A DNA stretch of 64,000 nt from Lasiosphaeria ovina (taxonomy: Eukaryota; Ascomycota; Sordariomycetes; Sordariales; Lasiosphaeriaceae), in NCBI GenBank assembly GCA_033439765.1, contig JAULSN010000004.1:1498001-1562000 (forward strand). Reading direction: 5' to 3'. Position numbers and translations under genes: made by a program. This document shows positions 47,913 through 61,690 of this stretch, piece after piece. The notes below the pieces were generated by a model. The model searched no databases. It worked only from the letters and a program-made list of their open reading frames with translations, and was not told where the DNA came from. How positions within the stretch are numbered: the first letter of the stretch is position 1; each line of letters starts with the position of its first letter.

Positions 47913-50900
47913 CTAGGATGATACGCCTGGCTTCATCTCATTCAGACAGAGACCGTCGTCGGTGTGGATATCTTGGCGTTGCAGCTCGAGGAGCGCGAGC
48001 TTCTCGTCGTAGCCGAGTTCAGGGAAGGCGGAAATGACCCGAACGGTAAACTTGCGGACAAGTTCTTCGGCATCGTCGTGCGTCAGCAGTTGCTCGTCAA
48101 AGTTCTCCTGGCCCATGATCAAGTCGCCCGAAACCTGCCTTTTTGCAAAGGCTTCCCAATTAAAAACGTCATGATCATGAATATTGACATGGAAGAACTC
48201 CTCTCGAGTCTGCACCGCAACCGGGACCCGATTAATGACACCGTGGCAGAAGGACCAGACGTCGGCGCCAACAAAATCCTCATGGGTGATGATGTCGACT
48301 GGCTTCTTCTGGCTGGCAGAGGCCTTGGCGGGCGCAGTCGGCGTTGAGGATGATGGCGTTGCTGGTGAGGTGGGCGCTACCACGGCGGTGTCGATGGTCT
48401 GATCGGGGACCGGAAGCGGTGATGACGCCGATGCCAATGTCTGCAACTCTGCGGGCACCGCCCGGGCCGAGCCCTGCTGCGATGCCGCCTCTTCCTCTGG
48501 ACTTGGAACCACCTGGGCGGCCGAAGCCTCCAGCCGTCTCTTGAGCCCCTTGGGTACGAGCATTGGGCGAGCGGTTGACGGACCCGCAGCGGGCGCAGAA
48601 GGCTCCGAAGCGGGCACAGCAGGCGCCGCAGGCTCAACTACAATACATTCCAGAGCTTCATCAAGAGGCTTTTCCGGTAAAACCACCAGGCCAAGTCCGT
48701 TTGAAGTTGTCGCCTCTTCCCGTTGATCCTGCAATGGTGCAGCAATGCTAGCAGCCGAAGCAACAACAGCCGGCTCCTCTACAAGGCTCGGTCCCTCAGT
48801 GTGCAATCGATCCGACACGGTATCCACCAACCCAGACGCCTCCTCGGTGCGAAGGGTCGAAACAGTTGGGGACATCGAAGGGAGAGCAAGCGGCTGGCGC
48901 TTTGAGGGACCGGCCCCGGGAGAAGCAGGGGCGGGAGCGGATGAAGAGGGAAACGTAGCGGTTGACTTGGCCTGGGATTTCTTGAGGCCGCTCTTGCGAG
49001 GGCCGTCAAAAATTCCTCGCCAAGGCCGAGAAGGAGATGCAGACACGGGCTGAACTCCAGCCGAAGCAACAGAAGAAGGCGGAGCAGGAGTAACAGGCAC
49101 AAGTCCTGTCCCCGAGGTGGGCCCCGAGGTCTTCTCCTTTTCTGCCACTTCCACAACGACGACTCCCTGCGACGGCAACACGACCTCCGAAGAGAGTGTT
49201 CCCGAGGGCGAGGGCTGTTCAACTACGGTCACGTGTGCCTCGGGGGCAGATGTGCTGGCAGGAACGCTAGACACAACCGGGCCAGAACGGACCGCACGGG
49301 GAGAGAGGACAGGGAGGACAGCCTTGACATCGTCCCACGTCGGCATGGGACGTGAGAACGACGACTGTAGGTGGACAAAAAAACCTCGTTAGTCAAATGA
49401 AAAAAAAGGTAAAAGATGGAGAGAGGGGGGAAGTTTGCTTACCTTGACAGAAGAACCGAAGTTTTTGAAGAATGGTCGAAGCTGCGGAACCGCACGTGCT
49501 GTGATGGGCGTGTCGACAGTGTTGGACAGCACGGGATTGGCGGGGGCGGGAGCGGCAGCAGCGAGTTCAACCATCTGAAGGGACGGGACAGCCTCCACGA
49601 CAGTTTCAACCGAAGGTGAGCATGTTACGAGATTCTCTTCCTCGATCTGCATGCCTCCAGTCAGCGAAGCTGTCTCAGAAGGAGTTTGGATAGGAAAAGG
49701 GGCAAAGAAAACAGAGTGAAACTTACCGACCAATCCGCGTCAACCATCTCAACCTCACGGTCGACCGCCTCAGGGACCAAGGGCAATGCCAGGGGCAAAG
49801 CGGACACTGTCTGGGACAGGCATGGTGTGGGGCGGCCGTCGTGAGGCGCCGCCAGCGAGACGGACCACTGCTCGCCAAAGCATGTCGGGGCCACGAGGGA
49901 CTGCTCCCCCCAACCAGATACCCGAGCGGCAGCGTGAAGGGGCAGCTCTGGAAGGGGTTCACGGCGAGCCGGCGCAACCGGCGACAGGACGGGCAGGCGA
50001 GACAACAAGAAGACGGGGGAAGAAGACCGAGGCATCAGCAAATCACGGCGAACGGCTGTTGAAAAAGAATAATGTCAGCCTTTTTGGTCTTCACTTTGAC
50101 GAGGGATAAGCATGTATAGGTGAGAAACTTACGAGCGACGGGACCACGGACGAACGAGTTCGCCAGACGTCGCTCCGCTTCGACTCTCGAGTTGTTCAGG
50201 ACCTCCTTGTCCAGCTTTCGACGGAAATCAATCACGTCAGCCAGCTCTTCAAGAAGGACCCCGTACTTCGAATTGTTCTCGCGAACAATTTGCTCGAGGA
50301 TACCGACGTTGCGCTGGAGGTTTTTGGCGAGGGGATCGACCATGGAGACTGTAATTGTCGCCATTGTTAGCAAAGCAGAACAGCAGGGAAGGGCAGTGGA
50401 TGAAGGAGGCAGAAACCGTCGCGACAACTGAAGCTGGCCATAACATGGAGACGGTGAAGCCCAGAGCGACGAAAAGACAACAAGGGAACAAATCCAGTCG
50501 AAGCAAATTGAAGCCGACCATGAAATGAAAATATGACATAGACAAATGAAAAAAATGGAAAGAAAAGAAGAAACTTACAGTGACTGCAAAACCAAGTCGA
50601 CCAACTGTTGACGAAGGCAATTTCGGTGGCGTCATATTCCGAGAGCTGAATGTAAACAGGCGAGCAAGGGCCGTAATCCAGTCCGTAGGACCGGATGATT
50701 ACATTACAGTCGTTTGTGCGCCGCAGGATCTCCTTGTTGACGAATTCAAAGTCGTTGCGTTGACGCCGTAGATTGTTGAGGCCGGCGTGGAACCCCTTGC
50801 GAAAGGATCTGCGCAGGTCGGCCGAAACAGGACCATGCACAATCCAATCGCGGGCACGAGGGACGCGGGCGAAGTTGGCGAGCGAGACGACAAACCGAGC

Positions 50901-51020
50901 CGCGAGGCTCAGCAGGAGACAAGGAGAAACCGGAAAGACAGAAGGCCGGACGAGGGAGAAGAAGCAGAGCGCAAAGTAACCAAAGATGGCACCTGCGAGG
51001 AGCTCGCCGTCGAAGGACAT
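47913..51020 (-). CDS. Unrecognised 880-residue protein, five exons
   Basis: Five exons (51020-50579, 50348-50133, 50055-49727, 49646-49443, 49364-47913) join with correct phases and good donors and acceptors (branch-like GCTAAC before 50349), so the gene looks intact. The N-terminus has one or two hydrophobic helices (LLAGAIFGYFALCFFSLV, SPCLLLSLAARFVVSLA), then helical charged segments (FRKGFHAGLNNLRRQRNDFE; ILEQIVRENNSKYGVLLEEL, likely coiled coil). The middle, about 500 residues, is Pro/Ser/Ala/Val-rich and probably disordered. The last 130 residues form a compact acidic domain with DIITHEDFVGADVWSFCHGV, VQTREEFFHVNIHDHDVFNW and DDAEELVRKFTVRVISAFPELGYDEKLALLELQ. I recognise no family. 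Neighbours are a decayed transposase on one side and a long spacer on the other, so it may be lineage-specific or carried by an element. Confidence 0.7.
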
Positions 51021-53553
51021 CTTAACGACGACTCGACGAAACCCGGGGGAAACGAGGAGAGGTGTACAGACACCGACAACAGTAGCGAAAGAAAGAGGTG
51101 GTCTGCCGCGAGGCGAGACGAGCGCAGTGATAGCAGAAGGTAACAAGCTTTATGAGAGCAGGTACGGACAGCAAAAGAGCAGACAAGATCGTGATCAGTA
51201 AAACCGAGCGATGATGTGTACACATGAGGGGAAAAAAAGGAGAAAGGAAAAGAGGGAGGGGAGAGAGGGGGAGGTTTATTTTATAGACACCACGGCGGAC
51301 TGGAAGGGAAGGTGTGGATCCTGCGCTCTGCTGTTCACGAACAGTGTGGGAGGGATGCACGGCGGCCACTGTGTAAAAACTGCGAATCCCCTATCACCAA
51401 GTAAACAACCACCTGGAGCTCACTGTGCGGGCACCGTCGTCCCAACTTCAGCGCCGCCGCGACTACAGTGCAAACCTTAATGACGTGCAACTTCTCCAGC
51501 TTCCACCAGCTTCCAACAAGGCCGACGTGACTGCACTTGCGGTGGGGAAAGACTTTCGACGTTGTGTCGACCCAGCAACAGCCCAGGAGACGAGACGAAA
51601 AATGCAGTAGCGCCAGGAAGCGAGCAAATAGGTAGTTATCCATTCAGTAGAGACAATCCATTGATGCACTATATACGAGTTCATTTGACGTCTAATCGCG
51701 AGTGGATGTTGGTCTGTAATAGCATGTCTATTTGTGTATATCAAGTGGCACCTAGTTTAATGGCTTGAGCAAGTAATATGGATAGCCTCGGACGACGTAG
51801 CTGCCTCGTTGCCATTTGGCCTCGCGGGGCTGGGTTCAGCAGGCATGCTACGACAAGCCCAAGATCTCAGCTGCCGTAGATAGCTCGTCCTGTGCCATCG
51901 GCCAGAAGTTCTTCAAGGTGTTCTCGTATTTGTCTATCCGTCCAGCCGAATGGGAAAGCAGTCGATGTGACGAGCGAGTCGTCAATACCATAACATATCT
52001 TTCCACAAGACGAAGGAAGCAGTCCAGACAGCCCAGGTAGATATTTAAAAGTCATTCTGCATTTTACCTACATGCCCAGCGAGTCCTGCCTTGCATCCTG
52101 TTCCCGACCAGCAGCCATGGGCGCAAGAAAGCAGCCAGACATAAATTTTCCCCACAGCCAGCCCGCGCCCACGCCTGTCTAATTCAATCAGCTGCCTGGT
52201 TTCATTCCCAGTATAGCCCAATACGCTTTGCTGGCTCTGCTTTGTCTCCGACCTGCTGTTCCTGTTCAGCCTCGCTGGCCGAGTGTCGTTGCCGGGCGCG
52301 TCACGTGATACCCCCGGGACCCATCACCACCAGCAACGCCCCACGCCAAACCGTCGGGTTGTTTTGATGGGGGGCGACCGCACAGAAGCTAGGACCACCA
52401 GATGGCCCCGCTTCGAGTCACAAGGCCAGGTGTGCGACTTGGAGTGGCCCGTATGGATGTCGGCCGCGGGGAGGGCTGGTTGTTGTTGTTGACCTAGCAA
52501 CCAGCAGCAACCCAGCTTCACATCCAGAAGACATGTGTCTTGGCTACCCCACGGCTTGGCTGGCGATGGCGATGGCCATGGCGATGGCGGTATCGACGAG
52601 GACGATGACGAGGACGGAATAGATGCTGTTTAGAAACGCCCCGACCAGCTTCTTCAGTGGCGCGCCTTCTTGCTTGTCGTCGCTTGCACATGTCGTGATG
52701 TCTTTGCCCTGCGCCGACGATACGCACATGGGGCCCCTGCGGGGCTCACGCACGTCGCGAGCCTTCACAATGCCAATGCTCTCTTTACTTTGTCACCTAA
52801 CTCTATTCCAACGGCATTCTATCGTACACATAGTAGGGATCAGGTTGCCTCTCCACTTCGGGGACTAATTAGGATGCCGTGGTGGTGGCGCTTTCGCCCA
52901 AGAATGCAGGCGCTTGGGTGAGACAGCTGGGCTGCCCTGGGCACTTGCGATCTGGCAAAAACCGACAGACCGTCGAGCCTTCCAAAGTTCGACCCGGCAC
53001 CCCAGGTTCTTTGTTGGCGTGCACATATCGCCTGCCCAATAAAGCGGACCATCCCGTTGCTTACCTTAATGGGCAATAGAAAGAACGTCAGGTACTGGCA
53101 GACGGAATCCAAGATTCTAATTTAATTTCTATTTCTACGTAGGTACGTAATTAGTTCGACAGCATTGATTTAGAGCTCTTGATTTAGTGAAACTTGCAAC
53201 CTCCGACCGTGGATAGACGCAACACAAAATCGACCCATCCGGTTTGTTCACAGATCATCCTGCGATACTGCACAGTGCACACCAGAGTGTCAGGAACAAA
53301 CGCCCTGTTCGAACGAGCACCGAAGTTAACATAGCGACAGTAGTAGTCAAATACACAAATGAAGAATCTTTGCGTTTTCTGTCCACGCCGTCCTTATGGT
53401 GGCGTTGATCAGCAAAAACGAAGCAAGGATGATTCAGCTTTTAAATTCATTCAGAGTTATCCGTCATTTGAACCTCCCCTGCCCACCCAGTCCGACTTTT
53501 GATTGTCAAAAAGAAGCTGCAAACCTATCCGACATCTGCCCACTTGGCCACCC
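51021..53553. other. Gene-free stretch between the 880-residue gene and the GH31 gene
   Basis: About 2.5 kb with no convincing gene. It holds the promoter of the 880-residue gene (purine-rich GAGGGAGGGGAGAGAGGGGG tract at about 51251-51275) and the GH31 3' untranslated region. Short open frames here show no recognisable protein. Confidence 0.5.
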
Positions 53554-56500
53554 TCAAGAGATGCTGATGGTAAAGTCCCCTGTGAGGGGTTGGCTCACGT
53601 CGAGGATGCTGTCTTGGACGTCATCTGCATCTCGCTTTCCGCGACCCGCCTTGATCAGAGTGACCTTGGAAATCTTGACATCAGTCCGGTACCCAAAGGT
53701 GCCCTTGGCCACCAAGATTCCCCTCGCATAGCTGAACTTGATAAGGGTTATCCCGTGCTGCGTCTCGGTCACACCGTCGTCAAGGTACAGCTGGCCTGAG
53801 GCTGTGCCGTCGGCGCCAATGGGGATGAGCAGCTCAAAGTTCTGCTTGCGCACATCGGTTGTGGTAGCGGCCGACTTCACCCGGACAGGGACAATGGCGC
53901 CTCCACGTAGGTAAAGCGGGATGTCGGATAGGCTCTGGTTTGAGACGTGAATTGACTGCCCGTTGCCCTGCACTCGCTTGTGAGTGTACCAGTCGTAGAA
54001 TACGTCCTTGGGAAGGTAGACATCTACACCCGTGGCACCCTGCTGCAGGACGGGCGCTACCAAGAGTCCCGGACCAAAGAAATACTGCTGATCGAGGCCA
54101 AAGGTCTTGTCATCGCCGGGGTAGAGGTAAAACATGGGGTTGAGCAGCGGGCTGCCGTCGACCGTCTGCTGATACAGGGCCGTGTAGATGTAGTCCAGGA
54201 GTCGGTAACGAATATCGATGGCCTTGCGTGCAGCTTCGGCCACTGAGGCCCAGCGGTAAAACTCGTGCGAGATGGTCGGCGGGTACTCGTTGTGGTTTCG
54301 GTAAAAGGGATAAAAGGCCCCGGCCATAGCCCACCGGGCACAGAGCTCTTCGGTCGTGTCTCCCGCATACCCACAGACGTCGGCGCCCACCATGGGCACC
54401 TGATAAATGGATGCAAAGGCCAGAGAACCCCTGATCGAACCGCGAAGGGCATCCCAGCTGGCAAAGTTATCTCCTAGCCACTTCCCCACCTTGGCACCAG
54501 CGCCGGCAAAGGTCGACCGAGTGATGACGAAGGGGCGAAGTCCGGGCCGCCTGGTAGCCATTGCCTCGCGAACCTGGGTCGACATCACTGGATGGGGTCA
54601 CTTCGTCAGTAAAATTGATTCGTCCGTGACTGCTCAAAAGAATTACGTACTGGTTCCGTAGATGTTGTGGACATCGTACTCAGCCAAGCCATTCTGGTGG
54701 ATAACGTCGGTGTTGACGGTGTGGTTAGATATTCCGCCATGGTCTGAATTCCAAGAGTCTGTGAATGCCGCCTTGTTGTGAATAGCATACTTGGGGAAGA
54801 GGAGATCGCGGCCAGGGAGGCCCAGCTGCTGGCCCTTAGCGAAGCGAGCGGAAAGCGCGTCGGACTCGGGGGAAACGGGCCCACGGATTACGGCCACATC
54901 TTGGACGACCGAAACATCCTCGCTATCCCGCTTGCAGGCTGTACCGGCGGGCTGGAAAGCGCAAGACCAGCCAGGAAGTGGGCGCGGCGGACTCCTAACC
55001 GGTGGCGGTTCTGGCGGGAACCCTACGGCGGCCGCAGCTGGGTCGCTGCAGGGGAAATTGCAGGGGAAGTTGGATGGCTCATTCATGTCGATCCAGAGGC
55101 CGTCAATATCCACCCCCTTGTCCTTGGAAAAAAAGACAGCAAACTCATTGGCGTACCAACTGGCGATATTCTTGGCAAACCAGTCAGGGAACACTGTTAT
55201 GCCAGGCCATACGACGCCCTGCCAGACGGAGCCGTTGGCGCGGAGCAGGAAGATGTTGTCGGCGACGCCTCTCTGGAAAGGCGGGTAGTCGACATACGGC
55301 ACGGCAGGATCCAGCATGAGAATGTAATGCTGGTTGTTGGCGTGCAGGCGGTCCACGATCTCGCGCACCTTGGAGATGGGATATCTATCAGGATCCAACG
55401 AGAAGACCTGATTATTCCAATGGAGCTTATTAGTATTGCAAATGGCTACCGCTGCGAGCCAACAAATATGGCCGTGCTCCGACAAGATAACCGCACCCAA
55501 ACAATATCAGACCCCCAGCTCTTTCACCGTTGACCTGAAAGGAATTGGCCGGGTGCCTGACATGCGAATGGGACTTGGAAATCATCTCGAACGCAAGAGC
55601 ACGGCCATTTTGGTTAAAAACAAAGGCACAACTCACCCGTCTCCGGTCCATGTAATCGATATCGGTCCACATGGTCTCGAGGGGGATTTTGGCCTGGCTG
55701 TAGTTGTAAACAACCTCGGCCACTTCAAAGGCATCCTGGTAGCCGTATCGGCAGTTGTGGAATCCAAAACCCCAGTAGGGCATCATGGCAGGCAGCCCGG
55801 CGACTTCGGCATACTGCCGCGAAACCTCGATGGGACTGGGGCCGGCGACAAAGTAGAAGTCCAAGACACCGCCGAGGGTGTTGTACTCAAGGAACTGGCC
55901 CGACTGCGCCGTCTTGTCGATGAACACATCCATGCCGTTGGAGTTGAGGAGGAAGACGCCATGGGTGCCAAACTTGCGATGCTCAAAGTAGACAGGGTGG
56001 TTGCCGTAGAGATTGGCGCCACCGGGGGTCCCATAGGCATCTTGCGACCAAAGAGTGCGGATGTAGTTGGTCGTGTTGAGCCGGAAGGGATCAAAGTGCT
56101 CGCCCAGCCCGTATAGATTCGGGTTGTCGGGCAGCTTGGTCCTCAGGCGCAGATACTGCGACTCAAACACCAGGGGCGCAGCCGAGCTGTCGAACAGAAC
56201 CTCGCCCGTCTTGGCGCGCGTGACCGAGAAGGAAAAGGGGTTTGTCTTATAATTGAACTTCAAGGCAGATGTTTTTGAGTTCCCACCATGACTCCCGGGC
56301 CGTGGGAACACGGACTGAGGCACCTGGTAGACATCGTTTGCCGGATCTTGGATCTTTACGTGCAGTCGATCACCTTAACCCAAAAATAAGCCCAAGTTCT
56401 CACGATAAACACCTGTTCGCCCGCTCCAACCCGGCCAGGGACGACCCAAGACAAAGGCAGGAGGCCAACTCACCAGTCTCATACGTGACTTCGAGAGTAA

Positions 56501-56723
56501 GCTTGTCGAGATCGGTGCCATATGTGTTGCAAGGAGTGCCAGCGAGGCTCAGGTCGGCCGTGAGACCTGTCTGGCTCGTCTTGACATTGGACGCCTTATA
56601 GCCTGGGCAAGCACTTAGGGGCAGGCTATTTGCGGAGGCGCGGCGGGCTGGCACCAGCGCGGCCGAACCGAGGCCGGCCGCCACCAGCAGCCCGAGATTG
56701 ACGATGTGAGCGGATACGATCAT
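53554..56723 (-). CDS. Secreted GH31 alpha-glucosidase
   Basis: Four exons (56723-56474, 56373-55637, 55407-54651, 54587-53554) give 925 residues with consistent phases. A signal peptide (about residues 1-22, [18 protein letters not shown]) predicts secretion. GH31 enzymes release glucose from alpha-glucosides such as maltose and starch fragments. Landmarks in order: [43 protein letters not shown] joined to [10 protein letters not shown], the nucleophile region [12 protein letters not shown] (Asp436), the acid/base region [14 protein letters not shown] (Asp621), [20 protein letters not shown], and [17 protein letters not shown] in the C-terminal sheet domain. Length and order match fungal family members. 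Cys-rich [13 protein letters not shown] loop is the usual variable insert after the nucleophile. Intron 2 (55408-55636) is long at 229 bases. The gene looks intact. Confidence 0.93.
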
Positions 56724-59078
56724 ATCTGGGGGCGGGGCAGCACAACCAGGTTGAAAGCCAAAGGGAGGTGCGGGAGACTGGCTATTTATCCAGCGAGCTA
56801 TAACTGGGGCGGCAGGGCATCCAATTTACCGGGCTACCAACTCCATCCCATCCATGCTCCTTCCCGCTTATGACGCTCTGGGAGAAGAGCATCATGGAAT
56901 CCACGATCCAGGTCGGGCCGGTCAGCATGCTTGCTGCATTGCGAGCCCGTGGTATTCCACGCCACTACCACCCCGTACAGTACATATAGCAGTCTCGTCA
57001 CGGTCCAGCAATGTTTATTGTTGCAATCCCCTCTCTGGCCCCTCCTCTCTGGTAACCACCTGCCGGATCGGTGCTCGTCACGGTGTGACGAGCCCTCAGA
57101 ATCAGGTATCGTGCGACACGACATATTCTTCGGGGTACCTCCATACATACAATACTTGGACAAGGGACGGAGCCGAGGGCGATGGGATCCCTATGTTGTA
57201 ATTTACTACCTAAATAGCATCTCTTTTGCCCACTTGGTGCTTGACGACCAGTGAGAGTCCAAGCCGGACAAACGACTAATAGCGAGAAATAAAGAAGCGC
57301 CGCTCGGCCGATGGTTTTCGTCTGTTGGTCATCAAATGGAATTTATGAACCAGACGTAAAGGAAAGAAAGACCGGCACCGAAGTCTTGGCAAGCGACATT
57401 GCCAGGCCCAGAATGGTCAGACCGGGGGGTTTATATCCCCGCAAATCGCAGGAGCAACCGGCTCGTCGTCGGGAGTGGCACCGTTAGACCACAGTACATA
57501 CAGTACAGTAGGTACAGTACGTTATCCGTTCGGTACATTATGGAAAGATCTACCAAGTCGGTAGCTCTTACCTTGAGTACTCCGTACTAATTATACAAGG
57601 TCCGAAGTGGATAAAAGGACCACCGCGAGCTCGCCAGAAAGACGGATCAGCTGTTTCCTCTCCTCCATTCCCTGAGCTCTCTCCGCTCTCAGCAGGTCAC
57701 GGTGCGTCGCATCGCCCGTGGGCACCCGTCCGATCAACGCGAGGGACCATCCATGGATGTCATGAAAGGGCCGAATGCGGGGTACAGAAGCGCCGGCCCT
57801 CTTAGAGCTTAGAACAATCCCCGGCCGAGCACCCCAGATCCCCTAAGCGCCAGGGCGGGTGCCGTAGCAGGCCGGGGGCGAATGTGACGTAGCGACAGGG
57901 TCAACGCTTTTCTCCTTCGCGGGGTCCAAAATAACCGTGACATCTATCGCGAGATGCGCGAAGAAGCTCTGGGAGCTTAAGGTTTGGTCGAACTTTTAAC
58001 ACGTACGCCAATGGGACGGACGAACAGGATACGAGAAAGAAGAGGCAACGGCGGCGGCTCGCGAGCGCCAGTGCGAGCTGTCGAAATGATGCTGTCTCAG
58101 GCAGTCCGAAGTGAGATGTAGATCGGCGGCCCGAAATGAGGGGGGAGGGGGGGGGCGCTCGAAGGGGGGAAACGGGCAGCTAGCTGTCTGCGGTTAGCTT
58201 TCCTCGGACTGCGCCGATACTGGATCTGCAGCGATCAGGGCAAGCACACGGGTGCGGAATATTTCGCGCTGATGATAACAAACATGTCATTCACCCGTAA
58301 AACCAATGGGCTAGAATGTAAAGAAATTATACGAAACTGGCTGATAGGATAGGTAGGTCGCTCCTCGCCTATGCTGGTCTTCTTTCGAGGATCGGACAAC
58401 AAGTCAAGTGGCCAGCCAAGGTCTGCTTGTTTGCCACTCAAAAATAGACGAGAGCAACCTGCCACTACTTTCGTTGACACTTCAACACAAACCTCCAAGG
58501 TCGTTCTCTCAAGCAGTACTCCATGTGGACTCGATATCAGCTGCTCAGCCACCTACTTATGACGAGCATGACGGTCACATCGAGAGACGTGGAAGTTGTT
58601 ACCCATCAAGCACCACGCCAAGTTACAACACCATACAAAGCTGGCGAGAAGTCAAAGATTTTCAAGGTCAAGAAGTTCAATTCAGATTCCTCCACTCCAA
58701 CCTATCCGAAAGCTATGCACATGACGAGAACGACAGTTTGTGTAATAATAAACCAATGCCTTCCTCCCAAGAAATCCCTCTTCAACTAATGCACCGATAG
58801 AAAGCGTTGCCAGAGACCCAAGACTTCAACCACCCCGGCGAAACAAAGCAGCGCCGCCTCGCGACTTTGTTTCTTTTTTCTCTTTCCAGAAATGCTGTCG
58901 TAATCCGTGTCGTTATGCTCATCAACTAGGAACCCTGCCTGCCATACCATAGTGGCCACCTTGTTCCGCCCTATATAGACAGTTTGAGCAGGAAAAAAAG
59001 CACGCGAAGGGGGGTTTTGCTCGTTGCAACCCTGTGATCGTCGTGCAACCCCCCCTCCCCCCCCCCCCTCCCGTCTCA
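56724..59078. other. Long spacer between GH31 and caspase-like genes
   Basis: No convincing gene in 2.4 kb. GTACAGTA-type words recur at about 57493-57520 and an ACTCCGTACTA motif occurs near 57581. A C-rich stretch lies at 59046-59070 just past the neighbouring stop. A plus-strand open frame at 58408-58800 (130 residues, QPPTYDEHDGHIERRGSCYP...) could be a gene fragment but has no recognisable domain. Confidence 0.5.
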
Positions 59079-61657
59079 TCAGTCCGTGTCCATCGAGTCG
59101 GGAACTGTTATGGCGACCGTGATGGAAGGGTCTTCGTCTTCTCGTTTGCCGCCATCCGAGACGAACGAACCGTTATTTGCATCTCGCTCTCCTCCTACCA
59201 GACCATTTCCGGCGGTGAGCTTGTATTCGCCGTCATCCTGGCGCTCAATAATCCCTTCCTCAAGCGCCCACTTCGCCAGCAGGCGATCTACCACCATCCT
59301 CCCCGCTTCGCCTTTCTCCATATGCCGTCCGACATGCTCGGTCCATTCGTCCCACGACCCGGGACCTTCAAAAACGCTCTGGCAGTCCGGCTTCGGGCAG
59401 GCCGAGCGTTGCGGCGGTTGTCTTCGTGTTACGAGACAGGATGATTGCATCTCTTTCACTCGAGTTTCCCACTCGGACTGCATTTTGCTGTCACCTTTGT
59501 TCAACGCCTTTTTGATGGCAAACGGCGCATGCATCCGGCGCAAGTGCTGCGTAAACAGGTCTTTTCTGTTAAATTCATTCCCCTTGCCGTCCGCACTGCT
59601 CTGGGGACACGACGAACAACGGTAATACTGCAAGCACAGGTGCTGGGAGGCAATGTGCCGTTTCCATTCGTTTTTGGACCCGAACGTGCTTGTACACCCG
59701 GCAAACGAAAAGGCGCAGGGAAAGGGCCTTGTGTGGGCAGCCGCGATATGTTTCCGCAACGACGATGAATCCTTGAACGGGGCATGGCTACAGTGGCCGC
59801 AGCGAGTCTCTTGCTTTGGCGTTTGTTTCTGAAGCGGTCTCCTAGCCTTTGGCTTGGCTGAGGGAGTGTTGTACTCGCTGCCAAAGCGGGCATCCTCGAC
59901 ACTTGACTCGTTTGCCTCGGGCGAAGAACCAGGATCGTCAACGTGCCTGACGGCAATGCTATCTCCTACGCGCGTGGTCTGACGGTCCAGTGTTGGCGGC
60001 GTGTCGTCGCTCACATGCCGTACATGACTTAGCGCCTTCAGTTGCTCCGCGGCCTCTTGCATCTCCGCTGTTTCTTCCACCTCATCCTTCGGATTCACGG
60101 CTGGAGTTTGATCTGGACTCGCTTGGACTACGGGGGCTGGTGCTGGTGCATCTGATGTCACCACAGAGACAGCGAGAGGTTCCGGCCGCCTTGGCATCTC
60201 GTGCGCAAGAGTAGGGGCGTACTGGGCGGCACTGGAATTTTCACGCCGATTGACAGACGAGCTACCCGCAGCCGCCGCCTCCCGCGCCTCCAGGAGGATG
60301 CGGCCATCCTGAACTTCTTTTGACGCCGGGGAATTATGCGACGCCGAGTTAACGAGCCTTTGGTAGAGATGTGTCAGGTTATGAGACCCAATGTATCCCA
60401 AAAAGCAGCAGACTTTGTCGTGCTGGACAATGTTCCAAATTGACTGCGGCATTGAAATCAGCAGCATGGTAGGGGGGCCTAAGAACATTCCCTCCACGGT
60501 TATGTCAGATGCGGCGCTCGGCTTGTTGTGAAGCCACTGGTTGAAGAAGGTCATGTCAGGACTTGCATCTCCGACGAATGTTGTGCACACAATGACTCTT
60601 TGCTGATCGAAAGTCAAGCCCACCACGTCGTCGGGGTTGAGGGGTCTGTCTTCACGGCTTGATTTCCACGAATTTTGGGCATCCGCTTCTGCAGACTGAG
60701 GAGGCGACTGGAGCTGAGTGGCTTTGGACTCCAATGGGGCCAGGATTATTCCATGACCTTTGGCAGGAGTCAGGGTGAAGAAGGCCGGGGATCTTTCGGG
60801 GGCAGCGCCCGACTTGCCACTTCCATTGGGTAACCTTGAGAGAACCTGCACTTTTTCGCGGAGCCTCTGCTCCTTAAGTTCGCTGTGTAGTTTTTGCACG
60901 CTGAATGGCTGACCAGAAGTACCGAGCTTGTTGAGCGTTTCGGCCAGGCTTGCGGTGAAGGAACTGGGGCCGGGGTCTGCCGAGGTCTGTTCGGGCGTGT
61001 ACGCGGCGATGGCCTGCTTTGCGCCGTGACTCCCAGCCATGGGGGTGTCTGGCACGGCGCAGGAGTCAAGCAAGAGCAAGATCTCAGATTGCGCATCCTC
61101 AAAAAGACAGCGAACACCGTCCCATTTCAGTTTGGCCGCATCTTCCCGAGGATTGCTGTTTTGTGAACTGGTCAGCGGTGGGAGGCGCATGGCCACACAG
61201 GGAGCTTGGGTTTCACCTACCACGCCCAGTAGAGCTGGTTATCGAGGCCGACATAGCCGTGGCCGGCATAGTATATGATCAAGAGATGGTCCGGACAGGC
61301 ATTTTCGAGAAAAGACGCCATCTGAACGCCGAGCTTGATGCTGGGGTTGGGGACGGTAGGGATTGTCCACCGGTCCGTGTGGTAATTGTAACGCTCGCGA
61401 AACACCTTCTCGAGGGCCAGCAGGTCCTTCTCGACCGACCTATCTTCCTCCCACCGCAACATGAGCACCGAGACCCCGGTGTGCTGGGGCTTCAGTGTCT
61501 GCTGATAGATGTGCATTGCGACATCCTGCAGATGCCTGGCGAAGGCCTCGAAGTCATGGCGCTGCGCGATCGGTTCGGGCGCCGCGTAGTGGAGCGGAGC
61601 ATGCTGCAACTTGAATCCGTCAGTACAAAGCGGCGGTGAGGCGGCGGCCGGAGCAAT

Positions 61658-61690
<33 letters not shown>

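Noticed and set aside
52544..52768. 74-codon minus-strand open frame with a hydrophobic end as a small membrane protein
   Set aside because: The hydrophobic part comes from a GATGGC repeat; no supporting context or homologous pattern.
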